DNA from: CAMQRS01 sp964370645
GTDB taxonomy: Bacteria > Bacillota_I > Bacilli_A > Erysipelotrichales > Erysipelotrichaceae
Direction of reading: 5' to 3'
Assembly (NCBI GenBank): GCA_964370645.1
Contig: CAYJJS010000022.1
Coordinates: forward strand, 1-27,649
DNA: 27,649 nucleotides
This document shows positions 7,888 to 15,767 of the stretch, piece after piece. The notes under the pieces were generated by a model. That model made no database searches and had not been told where the DNA came from. It saw only the letters and a program-made list of their open reading frames with translations. The first letter of the stretch is position 1. Every line of letters begins with the position of its first letter. A program made the position numbers and the translations under genes.

Positions 7888-8883
7888 ATGATTAAAAAGT
7901 ACTATGATGTAGATTGTAATGTAGGAATGTTAGATGGAAAAACAGTTGCGATTATTGGATATGGTTCGCAAGGTCATGCACATGCATTGAACTTAAAAGA
8001 CAGTGGTGTTAATGTAGTTGTAGGATTACGTTCAAGCAGCGCTAGTGTGAAAAAAGCTCAAGAAGCTGGTCTTTGTGTATTAAGTGTAGAAGAAGCTGCA
8101 AAAAAAGCTGACTTAGTAATGATGTTAGTACCAGATGAGAGTGCTGCAGATATTTATAATACACAAGTTGCTCCACATATGGTAGAAGGTAATGTATTAA
8201 TGTTTGCTCATGGATTCAATATTATTTATAAACAAATTCAACCAGCTGCTTACTTAGATGTAATTATGGTTGCGCCTAAGGGTCCAGGACACACTGTTCG
8301 TACACAATACCTTGAAGGAAAAGGGGTACCAAGTTTAATTGCTGTACACCAAGATGCAAGTGGAAAAGCAAAAGAATTTGCATTGGCTTATGCAAGTGCA
8401 AATGGTGGAGGTCGTGCTGGAATTTTAGAAACGACATTCAAAGAAGAAACTGAAACAGATTTATTTGGTGAACAAGCCGTTCTTTGTGGTGGAGTTTGTG
8501 AACTTATGAAAGCAGGATTTGATACTTTAGTAGAAGCTGGGTATGAACCAGAGATGGCATATTTTGAATGTATCCACGAAATGAAGTTAATCATTGACTT
8601 AATCAATAGTGGTGGATTTGATATGATGCGTTATTCAATTTCAAATACTGCTGAGTATGGAGATTACCGTACTGGAAAGCGTTTAATTACAGAAGATACA
8701 CGTAAAGAAATGAAAAAAGTATTAGAAGAAATTCAAGATGGAACATTTGCTTCTGAATTTATTCAAGAATTTAGAGCTGGTGGTCAAGCTAAATTCTTAG
8801 CAACTCGTGAAAAAGAGAGTGAACACTTATTATGTAAAGTAGGTGCTGAGCTTCGTAAAATGATGAGTTGGTTAAAAAAATAA
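7888..8883 (+). CDS. ilvC: Ketol-acid reductoisomerase, class I
   Basis: Converts acetolactate or acetohydroxybutyrate to the dihydroxy acids by alkyl migration and NAD(P)H-dependent reduction. The 331-aa length is that of class I. The Rossmann motif GYGSQG is at 24-29. The cofactor loop GLRSSSASVKKA, with an Arg and serines for the 2'-phosphate, suggests NADPH. His108 in AHGF and the metal ligands Asp191 and Glu195 in ETDLFGEQ are present. GAGGG stands upstream of the ATG. An ATG-AAA-TGA triplet run just before overlaps the start codon and is probably incidental. Confidence 0.96.
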   Translation: MIKKYYDVDCNVGMLDGKTVAIIGYGSQGHAHALNLKDSGVNVVVGLRSSSASVKKAQEAGLCVLSVEEAAKKADLVMMLVPDESAADIYNTQVAPHMVEGNVLMFAHGFNIIYKQIQPAAYLDVIMVAPKGPGHTVRTQYLEGKGVPSLIAVHQDASGKAKEFALAYASANGGGRAGILETTFKEETETDLFGEQAVLCGGVCELMKAGFDTLVEAGYEPEMAYFECIHEMKLIIDLINSGGFDMMRYSISNTAEYGDYRTGKRLITEDTRKEMKKVLEEIQDGTFASEFIQEFRAGGQAKFLATREKESEHLLCKVGAELRKMMSWLKK

Positions 8884-8889
8884 AAAAAT

Positions 8890-8909
8890 GAGGAGGCGAA
8901 AGCCTTCTT
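8890..8909 (+). promoter_or_regulatory. GNRA hairpin between ilvC and ilvD
   Basis: AGGAGGC (8891-8897) pairs with GCCTTCT (8902-8908) across a GAAA tetraloop. Only two or three T residues follow, so it is a weak terminator at best. It may lower ilvD expression or protect the upstream mRNA 3' end. Confidence 0.5.
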
Positions 8910-8927
8910 TGTAATAGGAGAGTCAAT

Positions 8928-10604
8928 ATGATAGAAAAAAGTAAACTGAGAAGTGCAAATGTTACACAAGGTATTGAAAAAGCACCAATGCGTAGTCTGT
9001 TTTATGCAATGGGATATACTAAAGAAGAGTTAGATAGACCTTTAATTGGTGTTGTAAGTGCGCATAGTGAAATTGTACCTGGTCACATTCATTTGGATAA
9101 GGTTGCAGAAGCTGTTAAAGCTGGAATAAGAATGGCAGGAGGTACACCAATTGAAGTACCTGCAATTGGTGTATGTGATGGTATTGCTATGGGACACACT
9201 GGTATGCGCTATTCTTTAGCGAGTCGTGAATTAATTGCGGATAGTGTTGAAACAATGGCAAACGCTCATTGTTTTGATGGGTTAGTGTTAGTTCCTAATT
9301 GTGATAAAATTGTGCCTGGTATGTTGATGGGAGCATTGCGAATTAACATTCCTACAGTTGTTTGTAGTGGTGGACCTATGATGAGTGGTTTAGTAAATAA
9401 TGAAGAGACATCTTTATCAAAAATGTTTGAGGCTGTGGGTGCTAGAAAAGCGGATTTAATTGATGATGGGGAATTAGAACATTATGAAAAAAATACATGT
9501 CCTGGTTGTGGATCATGTTCAGGTATGTATACAGCAAATTCTATGAATTGTTTGTGTGAGGCTTTAGGAATTGCTTTGGAAGGAAATGGTAGTATTCCTG
9601 CAATCCACAGTGGTCGTATGCAACTTGCAAAACAGGCTGGAATGGCAATTATGAACTTGGTAGATAAGCAAATCAATGCACGTGATATTGTGAATGAAGT
9701 AGCTATCAAAAATGCATTAGCTTGTGATATGGCTTTGGGATGTTCATCAAACAGTGTTTTACATCTATTGGCAATTGCTCAAGAAGCAGGTGTTCCATTA
9801 GATTTAAATATGTTTAATGAGATGAGTGAGAAAGTACCAAATTTATGTCATTTAGCTCCTGCAGGGAAAACGCATATGCATGACTTGTATTATGCTGGTG
9901 GAATTGCTGCTGTACAAAATGAATTGGCGAAAAAACAATTGATTGATACAAGTGTTCTTTGTGCTAATGGACAAAGTTTGGCACAAAATATTGCTGGCAA
10001 ATTAAACACTAACCCAAATACGATTCGTCCTATTGAGTCTCCCTTTTCTGAAACGGGTGGTATTGCAATCTTGTTTGGAAATATTGCACAAGAAGGTTGT
10101 GTTGTAAAACGTAGTGCTGTAGCTGAGGAAATGTTGACACACACGGGTCCTGCTAGAGTGTTTGATAGTGAAGAGAGTGCGATAGAAGCAATCTACGCAT
10201 CGAAAATAAAGAGTGGAGACGTTGTTGTAATCCGTTATGAAGGACCTGTAGGTGGGCCAGGAATGCGTGAGATGCTATCTCCAACAAGTGCACTTGCTGG
10301 AATGAAACTGGATAAGAGTGTGGCATTGATTACGGATGGACGTTTTTCTGGTGCGAGTAGGGGAGCTTCTATAGGTCATGTTTGTCCAGAGGCTGCTGTT
10401 GGTGGATACATTGCTTACTTAAAAGATGGAGATATGATTACAATCGATATTCCTAATTACACTATTTCAGCACAAGTCAGTGAGGATGAATTTGAAAAAC
10501 GAAAAGGTGAAATGACAATAAAACAACATTCTATTAAAGGTGGTTGGTTAAAACGTTATTCACAATTAGTAGATAGTGCTGCGAAAGGAGCCATAATGAA
10601 ATAA
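8928..10604 (+). CDS. ilvD: Dihydroxy-acid dehydratase
   Basis: Iron-sulfur dehydratase producing 2-oxoisovalerate and 2-oxo-3-methylvalerate, the last step shared by the branched-chain pathway before transamination. The 558-aa protein has GVCDGIAMGH (81-90), NCDKIVPGM (124-132) and CPGCGSCSGMYTANSM (191-206), all family signatures. At the position where [2Fe-2S] enzymes carry a PCN cysteine this protein has VPGH (50-53), as in the oxygen-sensitive E. coli enzyme. A [4Fe-4S] cluster and anaerobic use are therefore likely; that is inference. AGGAG precedes the ATG. It ends the ilv operon, and its stop codon lies at the terminator edge. Confidence 0.95.
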   Translation: MIEKSKLRSANVTQGIEKAPMRSLFYAMGYTKEELDRPLIGVVSAHSEIVPGHIHLDKVAEAVKAGIRMAGGTPIEVPAIGVCDGIAMGHTGMRYSLASRELIADSVETMANAHCFDGLVLVPNCDKIVPGMLMGALRINIPTVVCSGGPMMSGLVNNEETSLSKMFEAVGARKADLIDDGELEHYEKNTCPGCGSCSGMYTANSMNCLCEALGIALEGNGSIPAIHSGRMQLAKQAGMAIMNLVDKQINARDIVNEVAIKNALACDMALGCSSNSVLHLLAIAQEAGVPLDLNMFNEMSEKVPNLCHLAPAGKTHMHDLYYAGGIAAVQNELAKKQLIDTSVLCANGQSLAQNIAGKLNTNPNTIRPIESPFSETGGIAILFGNIAQEGCVVKRSAVAEEMLTHTGPARVFDSEESAIEAIYASKIKSGDVVVIRYEGPVGGPGMREMLSPTSALAGMKLDKSVALITDGRFSGASRGASIGHVCPEAAVGGYIAYLKDGDMITIDIPNYTISAQVSEDEFEKRKGEMTIKQHSIKGGWLKRYSQLVDSAAKGAIMK

Positions 10605-10621
10605 AGGCGATGCCTTTTTTT
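10603..10621 (+). terminator. ilv operon terminator
   Basis: AAAGGC (10603-10608), loop GAT, GCCTTT (10612-10617), with an unbroken T7 from 10615 to 10621. It is short but has the right shape, and the ilvD stop codon overlaps the 5' arm. Confidence 0.65.
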
Positions 10622-10632
10622 CTATACCATTT

Positions 10633-11511
10633 ATGAAAAAAATATTAATGTTAGGTGGTACTCGTTTTTTTGGAAAACACGCAGTACGTGATTTTTTAGA
10701 AAAAGGGTATGCAGTAAGTATCGCTACACGCCAACACACAGCAGATGACTTTGGTGATCGTGTTACTCGAATTCAGTTAGATCGTTTTGATAAAAGTAGT
10801 TTACAAAGTGCTTTACAAGGGAAACACTTTGACATAATCGTAGATAATTTAGCATATAGTTCAAAAGATGTTGAAGATATATTAAGTGTAGTTTGCTGTG
10901 ATCGTTATGTTGTTACAAGTTCAAGTGCTGTCTATCAAGGTTTTAGCGGTACTTTACAAGAGGATGTGTTTGATGCAAAGCAAGTTGCTTATAAATGCAT
11001 TCCCTATGAACAAGTTGACTCATATGCACATGGAAAACAACTTGTTGAAGCAACATTACACCAGAAGTTTGCAACACAAAACTTCGTATGTGTACGTTTT
11101 CCATACGTGATAGGTGAAGACGATTACACCAATCGTTTCCAAAAATATGTACAATGTTTTGCGAATGAAGTGCCATTAAACATTGAGGATATAGAAGCAA
11201 AGTATTGTGTCATTGGATCCGTTGAAGCAGGCAAGTTTCTATCCTTCATTGCTGATCAATCTTTTGTAGGGAGCATCCATGCGCAAAGTGATGGATTATT
11301 ATACATTAAGGAATTAATGCTAAGTATAAATCCAAATTACTACAAAAAAGCGTTATTTCAAGTGGATGGTAGTGAAAAAGAACCTTATGATTTTAAAAAT
11401 TATGGATTTGCTTTAGATACCTCTCTTGCGAAATCCTTAGGGTTCAAATTTCAGGATAGTAAGTTACTTGTTGCATCTTTGTCAAAGTATTTCACAAATC
11501 GTGATGTTTAA
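10633..11511 (+). CDS. NAD(P)-binding epimerase/dehydratase-like protein (extended SDR)
   Basis: The 292-aa protein begins with a Rossmann fold carrying GGTRFFG (8-14), followed by a core strand ending in TSSSAVY (95-101) and an intact catalytic YxxxK pair (Tyr131, Lys135). This is the layout of nucleotide-sugar epimerases and related extended SDRs, in a short form like the chloroplast RNA-binding/isoflavone reductase-like branch. Substrate is unknown. The ATG lies 11 bases past the ilv terminator T-run with no recognisable Shine-Dalgarno. A weak TATACC at 10623-10628 could be a -10, so the mRNA may be very short-leadered. Its link to the ilv genes may be only positional. Confidence 0.75.
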   Translation: MKKILMLGGTRFFGKHAVRDFLEKGYAVSIATRQHTADDFGDRVTRIQLDRFDKSSLQSALQGKHFDIIVDNLAYSSKDVEDILSVVCCDRYVVTSSSAVYQGFSGTLQEDVFDAKQVAYKCIPYEQVDSYAHGKQLVEATLHQKFATQNFVCVRFPYVIGEDDYTNRFQKYVQCFANEVPLNIEDIEAKYCVIGSVEAGKFLSFIADQSFVGSIHAQSDGLLYIKELMLSINPNYYKKALFQVDGSEKEPYDFKNYGFALDTSLAKSLGFKFQDSKLLVASLSKYFTNRDV

Positions 11512-11534
11512 AAGTGGTTAATAGCCACTTTTTT
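11510..11534 (+). terminator. Terminator after the epimerase-like gene
   Basis: AAAAGTGG (11510-11517) pairs with CCACTTTT (11525-11532), loop TTAATAG, followed by T's to 11534. It overlaps the stop codon of the gene. Confidence 0.75.
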
Positions 11535-11603
11535 CTATTCATTAGTAGGTTGAGATTGATTGCTTTCACTTGGTTCTAGTGATTAAAAAGTTTATTATCT
11601 TAG

Positions 11604-11631
11604 AAAAAAAGGAAGAGACTCTCTTCCTTTT
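11604..11631 (-). terminator. ilvA terminator
   Basis: On the minus strand AAAAGGAAGAG and CTCTTCCTTTT (11607-11617 with 11621-11631 in plus coordinates) form an 11-bp stem with a three-base loop. Seven T's follow at 11604-11610 as read on the minus strand. It could work from either side. Confidence 0.8.
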
Positions 11632-11636
11632 AATTA

Positions 11637-12842
11637 TTATTGATTCATTTCTTTTACATAAAATCCTTCTTCGCAAAGTGTTTTGTAAATTAGTTCAATT
11701 TGTTCTTTGTTTCTAGTTTCCATATCAATTTTTAATACGCAACTAGTAATTTCCATCATTGGATCAGCGTTATCGTATTGAACCCCAATCACATTTCCAC
11801 CACATTTTGAAATAATCTCACTTACACCCGTCAATTGTCCTGGTTTATCTTGTAGAGCAATGGTCATATTTGTTCTTCGTCCAGACATAACTAACCCTCT
11901 AGTAATCACACGGTTCAATATATTTACATCAATATTTCCACCACTTAAAATACAAACAACATTCTTATCTTTTATATTTAACTTATTAAACATAAGTGCA
12001 GCTACAGAAACGGCACCAGCACCTTCTGTCACTAATTTATGTTGTTCCATCAATGCCAAAATGGCTGCTGAAATTTCATCATCACTAACCGTAACGATTT
12101 CATCTACGTATTTTTGAATCAATTCAAACGTATTCACTCCAGGTTGTTTTACCGCGATTCCATCCGCAAAAGTTGCAACTTGATCCAGTTTTAAAATTTC
12201 ATTTTGATGAATCGAATCATGCATACTGCTAGCACCCTGTGCTTGTACTCCAATAACTTTACACTCGGGTTTCAATGCTTTAATGACTGTAGCAATCCCA
12301 CTAATTAAACCACCACCACCAATAGGACAAACAATAGCATCAATGTGTTCTAACTGTTCTAATAACTCTAAACCAATTGTTCCTTGGCCAGCAATCACAT
12401 CAACATCATCAAAAGGGTGAATGAAGGTAGCTCCTTCTTCTTTTTGAATTTGCAATGCTTTTGCATAAGCATCATCGTAGGTGTTTGGTACTAGTGTTAC
12501 TTTTGCACCATATGATTTTGTTGCTTCTACCTTTGAAATTGGTGCACCATCAGGCATACAAATACGACAAGGAATATTGTTTTTTGCTGCAGCTAAGGCT
12601 ACTCCTTGTGCATGATTTCCAGCGCTACAAGCTATGATTCCTTTTTGTTTTTCCTCTGTGCTTAATTGTGAAATCTTATAGTATGCACCACGCACTTTAA
12701 AACTTCCTGTAATTTGTAAGTTTTCTGTTTTTAAAAAAACATTGTTGTATTTACAAAGCGATTTTGCTTCAATAACATCTGTTTTACGTATAACATCCTT
12801 TAATGTATATGCTGCATGATATATTTTATCTAATTGAATCAT
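11637..12842 (-). CDS. ilvA: Threonine ammonia-lyase (threonine dehydratase) with one ACT domain
   Basis: PLP enzyme that deaminates threonine to 2-oxobutyrate, the isoleucine precursor used by the neighbouring IlvB/IlvN. From ATG 12842 the product is 401 aa. The PLP lysine is in GSFKVRGA (Lys49), the cofactor phosphate loop is GGGGL, and there is a single C-terminal ACT-like domain (about residues 320-401, MTIALQDKPGQL). Biosynthetic IlvA of E. coli has two ACT-like repeats, while this short form resembles the one-ACT or TdcB-like subgroup. Context favours a biosynthetic role. An ATG at 12854 is in frame, but it sits at the predicted transcription start, and GGGGG (12848-12852) is placed to serve 12842, so I prefer the shorter form. 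Confidence 0.9.
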   Translation of the reverse strand: MIQLDKIYHAAYTLKDVIRKTDVIEAKSLCKYNNVFLKTENLQITGSFKVRGAYYKISQLSTEEKQKGIIACSAGNHAQGVALAAAKNNIPCRICMPDGAPISKVEATKSYGAKVTLVPNTYDDAYAKALQIQKEEGATFIHPFDDVDVIAGQGTIGLELLEQLEHIDAIVCPIGGGGLISGIATVIKALKPECKVIGVQAQGASSMHDSIHQNEILKLDQVATFADGIAVKQPGVNTFELIQKYVDEIVTVSDDEISAAILALMEQHKLVTEGAGAVSVAALMFNKLNIKDKNVVCILSGGNIDVNILNRVITRGLVMSGRRTNMTIALQDKPGQLTGVSEIISKCGGNVIGVQYDNADPMMEITSCVLKIDMETRNKEQIELIYKTLCEEGFYVKEMNQ

Positions 12843-12854
12843 ATAAACCCCCAT

Positions 12855-12882
12855 TTTAACTTTATAATGAATAGTGTATAAT
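12855..12882 (+). promoter_or_regulatory. Promoter of the DUF815 gene
   Basis: TTTAAC (12855-12860), 16 bases, then a perfect TATAAT (12877-12882). It occupies the same DNA as the ilvA promoter on the opposite strand, so the two should exclude each other. Confidence 0.5.
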
Positions 12883-12889
12883 AGACCAA
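12861..12889 (-). promoter_or_regulatory. ilvA promoter
   Basis: Minus-strand TTGGTC (12884-12889) and TATAAA (12861-12866) are spaced by 17 bases. Transcription would start near 12854, giving a leader of about 12 nt. It overlaps the promoter of the divergent DUF815 gene. Confidence 0.55.
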
Positions 12890-12901
12890 AGGAGTGATAT
12901 T

Positions 12902-14080
12902 ATGCAACCATTACAATCGTTACAATTGAAGTTAGCCTCTCTGAGTATCTTTCACTGTCTATTAACGAAACCATTATTTATAAGGTTACAATATTTGTTA
13001 GAGAAAAGTCAAGGTTATCCAACAATTGAATATGTTAAAGCGTATCAAAGTTTTTACACATACTTATTAGAAGAAAACATCAATTTAAGTGAATTGGTTT
13101 TAAATCACGTGCTGAATAGTGAAAATGTATATATTATGAGATATATGAAAAATCAACCATTACCAAATATTTATGAACAGCGTCTACGAAAAGAATTAGA
13201 CATATTAAAGGAAATCGCATCACTTTCTAGTGATGTATTTGAAGTGGGAATGGAAGTAGGAGAATGGTTTGTGAGTGATGTTGACTTACATTGTGCATAT
13301 TTTCAAAAAATAAATAACATACATAAAGAAGGGGTTGGTATGTTTGCAAACTACCATATGTTCGTATTTGAAGATAATGAAATAATACCATTAACATGTC
13401 CCGACCCTATACAGTTACATCACTTTAGTGAATATCAAAGAGAACGTGATGTTGTTATTAAGAATACACTTAGTTTATTATATAAAGAAAAAGCAAGTAA
13501 TCTATTGTTGTATGGGGATGCTGGAACGGGTAAGTCGAGCACTATAAAAGCGATAGCGAATGCATATTACAAGGAAGGTTTAAGACTTATTGAAGTAAAG
13601 AAGAAAGATCTGATTCATTTAAAACAATTGTTGGAACGTATTTCTTTTTACCCACTTAAATTTATTATCTTTATTGATGATTTAAGTTTTCATGCTGGTG
13701 ATGAGAATTATGCTGCTTTAAAATCCATTTTAGAAGGTAGTGTAAGTGCAATTTCTAACCATATTTGCATTTATGCAACAAGCAATCGTAGACATATGGT
13801 GAATGAAACTCACCAAGCTAGAGCAGGGGATGAAATACACTTACAGGATACATTGCAAGAAGTTGTGAGTTTATCGAGTCGCTTTGCTTTGACAATAACT
13901 TTTCAAAAACCGAATAAAGATGTATATTTGAAAATCGTAGAAGATCTTGCAAAACAAGAAGAAATCGATTGTCCTACAGAACAGCTATATGCTAAAGCTG
14001 AGGCGTATGCGCTTCGTAATCATGGACGTAGTCCTAGAAGTGCAAAACAGTTTGTTGAGCTGTTAAAAAACGGGATTTAG
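12902..14080 (+). CDS. AAA-type ATPase, DUF815 family
   Basis: The 392-aa protein has an N-terminal helical region of about 190 residues without known motifs, then an ATPase core. Walker A GDAGTGKSS is at 205-213, Walker B FIIFIDD at 254-260, and the family hallmark YATSNRRH at 291-298, which probably holds the sensor-1 Asn. This combination is characteristic of DUF815 (IstB-like) proteins, whose biological role is not established. AAAGGAG precedes the ATG. It has its own promoter, divergent from ilvA and ahead of ffh, and no obvious partner gene. Family is well supported; no function is assigned. Confidence 0.85.
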   Translation: MQPLQSLQLKLASLSIFHCLLTKPLFIRLQYLLEKSQGYPTIEYVKAYQSFYTYLLEENINLSELVLNHVLNSENVYIMRYMKNQPLPNIYEQRLRKELDILKEIASLSSDVFEVGMEVGEWFVSDVDLHCAYFQKINNIHKEGVGMFANYHMFVFEDNEIIPLTCPDPIQLHHFSEYQRERDVVIKNTLSLLYKEKASNLLLYGDAGTGKSSTIKAIANAYYKEGLRLIEVKKKDLIHLKQLLERISFYPLKFIIFIDDLSFHAGDENYAALKSILEGSVSAISNHICIYATSNRRHMVNETHQARAGDEIHLQDTLQEVVSLSSRFALTITFQKPNKDVYLKIVEDLAKQEEIDCPTEQLYAKAEAYALRNHGRSPRSAKQFVELLKNGI

Positions 14081-14081
14081 G

Positions 14082-14109
14082 TTGTAGTTTAGATATACTG
14101 TGGTATAAT
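14082..14109 (+). promoter_or_regulatory. ffh promoter
   Basis: TTGTAG (14082-14087), 16 bases, TATAAT (14104-14109) with an extended TG at 14101-14102. Confidence 0.7.
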
Positions 14110-14141
14110 TTTATAGTAAAAAATAGGAGTGATAAAATATT

Positions 14142-15551
14142 ATGGCGTTTGAATCATTAACAACTCGCTTATCTAAAGCGATGAAAAATATTACAGGTAA
14201 AGGGAAATTATCTGAAAAGAATATGGATGAAATGCTGCGTGAAGTACGCATGTCTTTATTAGAAGCAGATGTGAATTACAAAGTTGTAAAAGATTTTGTT
14301 GAACGAGTAAAAGAAAAAGCACTTGGCGTAGAAGTTATGGACTCACTGAATCCAAGCCAAATGGTTGTCAAGGTCGTTCGTGATGAATTGGTTGAATTAT
14401 TAGGTGGAAGTGAACACGAAGTGTTATTCAAAGAAAGTGATGTAACTTCCATCATGATGGTTGGTTTACAAGGTACAGGTAAAACTACTGCTTCTGCTAA
14501 GATTGCAAATGTTTTACAAAAAAAGAAAAACCGCAAAGTGTTACTAGCAGCCTGTGACATTGTTCGTCCTGCTGCAATTGAACAATTGCAAGTCCTAGGA
14601 GAGCAAATAGGGGTTGAAGTGTTCACACGTGGAGTGGAAGTAAACGCACTACAAACTGCTAGCGAAGCATTGGCTTATGCTAAAGATAATGCATACGATA
14701 CAGTTATTTTCGATACGGCTGGTCGTCTACACATTGATGAAGCATTAATGGATGAATTAAAACAAATAAAAGAGGTTGTTCAACCTTCAGAAATACTATT
14801 AACGGTAGATGCTATGACAGGACAAGATATTGTGAATGTTGCTCAAACTTTCCATGACTTGTTAAATGTAAGTGGTCTAGTACTTACGAAACTAGATGGT
14901 GACTCTAGAGGTGGAGGTATTTTATCCGTTCGTGCGATTACGCAAGTACCCGTTAAATTTACTGGTTTAGGAGAAAAAATAGAAGATTTAGATATATTCT
15001 ATCCTGATCGTATGGCTGAAAGAATCTTGGGAATGGGAGACATTATGACTCTTATTGAACAAGCACAAGATAAAATGGATATCGAAACTGCTGAGAAGAG
15101 TGCAAATCGTTTAATGAGTGGACAATTTACTCTAGATGATATGCTTGTGCAGTTCCAACAAGTAAAAAAGATGGGTTCTTTGTCTAAAATTATGAAACAT
15201 CTACCTGGTATGGGAGATATGGCTTCGCAAATAAATGATAGTGATGCGGATCACACAATGAAACGCTCTGAGGCTATTATTTTAAGTATGACAAAAGAAG
15301 AACGTAAAGATCCTTCTATTTTAAGAGCAAGTAGAAAAAATCGTATTGCAAATGGAAGTGGTACTAAAGTCGCGGATGTAAATCGATTGATTAATCAATA
15401 TGATAAAACAAAAACTATGATGAAGCAAATGATGCAAATGCAAAAAAGTGGTCGTATGCCTAATATGGCAGCTATGCAAGGCATGGGTGGAATGCCAGGT
15501 GCTAGCAAAGGACAAGGGAAGTTTGTCTCAAAGTTGAAAAAAAGAAGATAA
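14142..15551 (+). CDS. ffh: Signal recognition particle protein Ffh (SRP54)
   Basis: GTPase that binds signal sequences and SRP RNA and delivers ribosomes to FtsY at the membrane. The 469-aa protein has the N domain (1-85) and a G domain with GLQGTGKTT (108-116), DTAGR (about 191-195) and TKLD (about 249-252). A methionine-rich M domain runs from about residue 300 to the end, and the tail is basic with Met-Gly-Gly-Met-Pro repeats, the usual Ffh ending. Length is normal (440-480). AGGAG stands about 13 bases before the ATG, longer than ideal, but no better start exists. The ylxM gene that often precedes ffh in Firmicutes is absent, and rpsP does not follow. Confidence 0.97.
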   Translation: MAFESLTTRLSKAMKNITGKGKLSEKNMDEMLREVRMSLLEADVNYKVVKDFVERVKEKALGVEVMDSLNPSQMVVKVVRDELVELLGGSEHEVLFKESDVTSIMMVGLQGTGKTTASAKIANVLQKKKNRKVLLAACDIVRPAAIEQLQVLGEQIGVEVFTRGVEVNALQTASEALAYAKDNAYDTVIFDTAGRLHIDEALMDELKQIKEVVQPSEILLTVDAMTGQDIVNVAQTFHDLLNVSGLVLTKLDGDSRGGGILSVRAITQVPVKFTGLGEKIEDLDIFYPDRMAERILGMGDIMTLIEQAQDKMDIETAEKSANRLMSGQFTLDDMLVQFQQVKKMGSLSKIMKHLPGMGDMASQINDSDADHTMKRSEAIILSMTKEERKDPSILRASRKNRIANGSGTKVADVNRLINQYDKTKTMMKQMMQMQKSGRMPNMAAMQGMGGMPGASKGQGKFVSKLKKRR

Positions 15552-15557
15552 TCATAC

Positions 15558-15584
15558 AAAAAGTCCTAGTTATTAGGACTTTTT
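15558..15584 (+). terminator. ffh terminator
   Basis: AAAAAGTCCTA (15558-15568) pairs with TAGGACTTTTT (15574-15584), an 11-bp stem with loop GTTAT and a terminal T5. Confidence 0.85.
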
Positions 15585-15593
15585 AAATACCTA

Positions 15594-15622
15594 TTGACTG
15601 CATGAGTTGCTTATGATAAATT
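15594..15622 (+). promoter_or_regulatory. Promoter of the purine-riboswitch transcript
   Basis: TTGACT (15594-15599), 17 bases, TAAATT (15617-15622) with an extended TG-A before it. The expected start near 15629 coincides with the first base of riboswitch helix P1. Confidence 0.7.
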
Positions 15623-15628
15623 AATTAA

Positions 15629-15750
15629 GGAAATGATTATATATGTTCATACAATGGATGAACGTTTCTACAAGTTGCCTACAACTGACTATAGTGTTTC
15701 CAATGTTTTCGTACAAACGAACATTGGTCTATGTCGGTTGTAGTTTTTTT
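15629..15750 (+). promoter_or_regulatory. Purine riboswitch (guanine-type core) with terminator platform
   Basis: Aptamer: P1 is 15629-15641 with 15690-15701. P2 is GTTCAT (15645-15650)/ATGAAC (15658-15663) with loop ACAATGG. J2/3 is GTTTCTAC (15664-15671). P3 is AGTTG (15673-15677)/CAACT (15682-15686), and J3/1 is GACT (15687-15690). These match the conserved purine core. The specificity base, position 74 by B. subtilis xpt numbering, is C15689, the guanine type. The GG of loop 2 and CC of loop 3 can form the kissing contact, but P3 is only 5 bp. Platform: 15679-15694 pairs with 15729-15743 (15 bp, one bulged T), enclosing a second hairpin (15700-15727), and is followed by T7 (15744-15750). 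The terminator 5' arm is P3 plus J3/1, so ligand binding should prevent termination. Confidence 0.8.
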
Positions 15751-15767
15751 ATGGAAATGAGGGTAAT

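Noticed and set aside
7882..7890. ATG-AAA-TGA two-codon frame overlapping the ilvC start
   Set aside because: Probably chance; the ilvC start has a workable GAGGG site and the overlap carries no further signal.
10585..10605. AAAGGAG followed by ATG-AAA-TAA at the end of ilvD, as a minimal ORF or reinitiation site for the next gene
   Set aside because: These are simply the last ilvD codons, and the next ATG lies beyond a terminator. No evidence of use.
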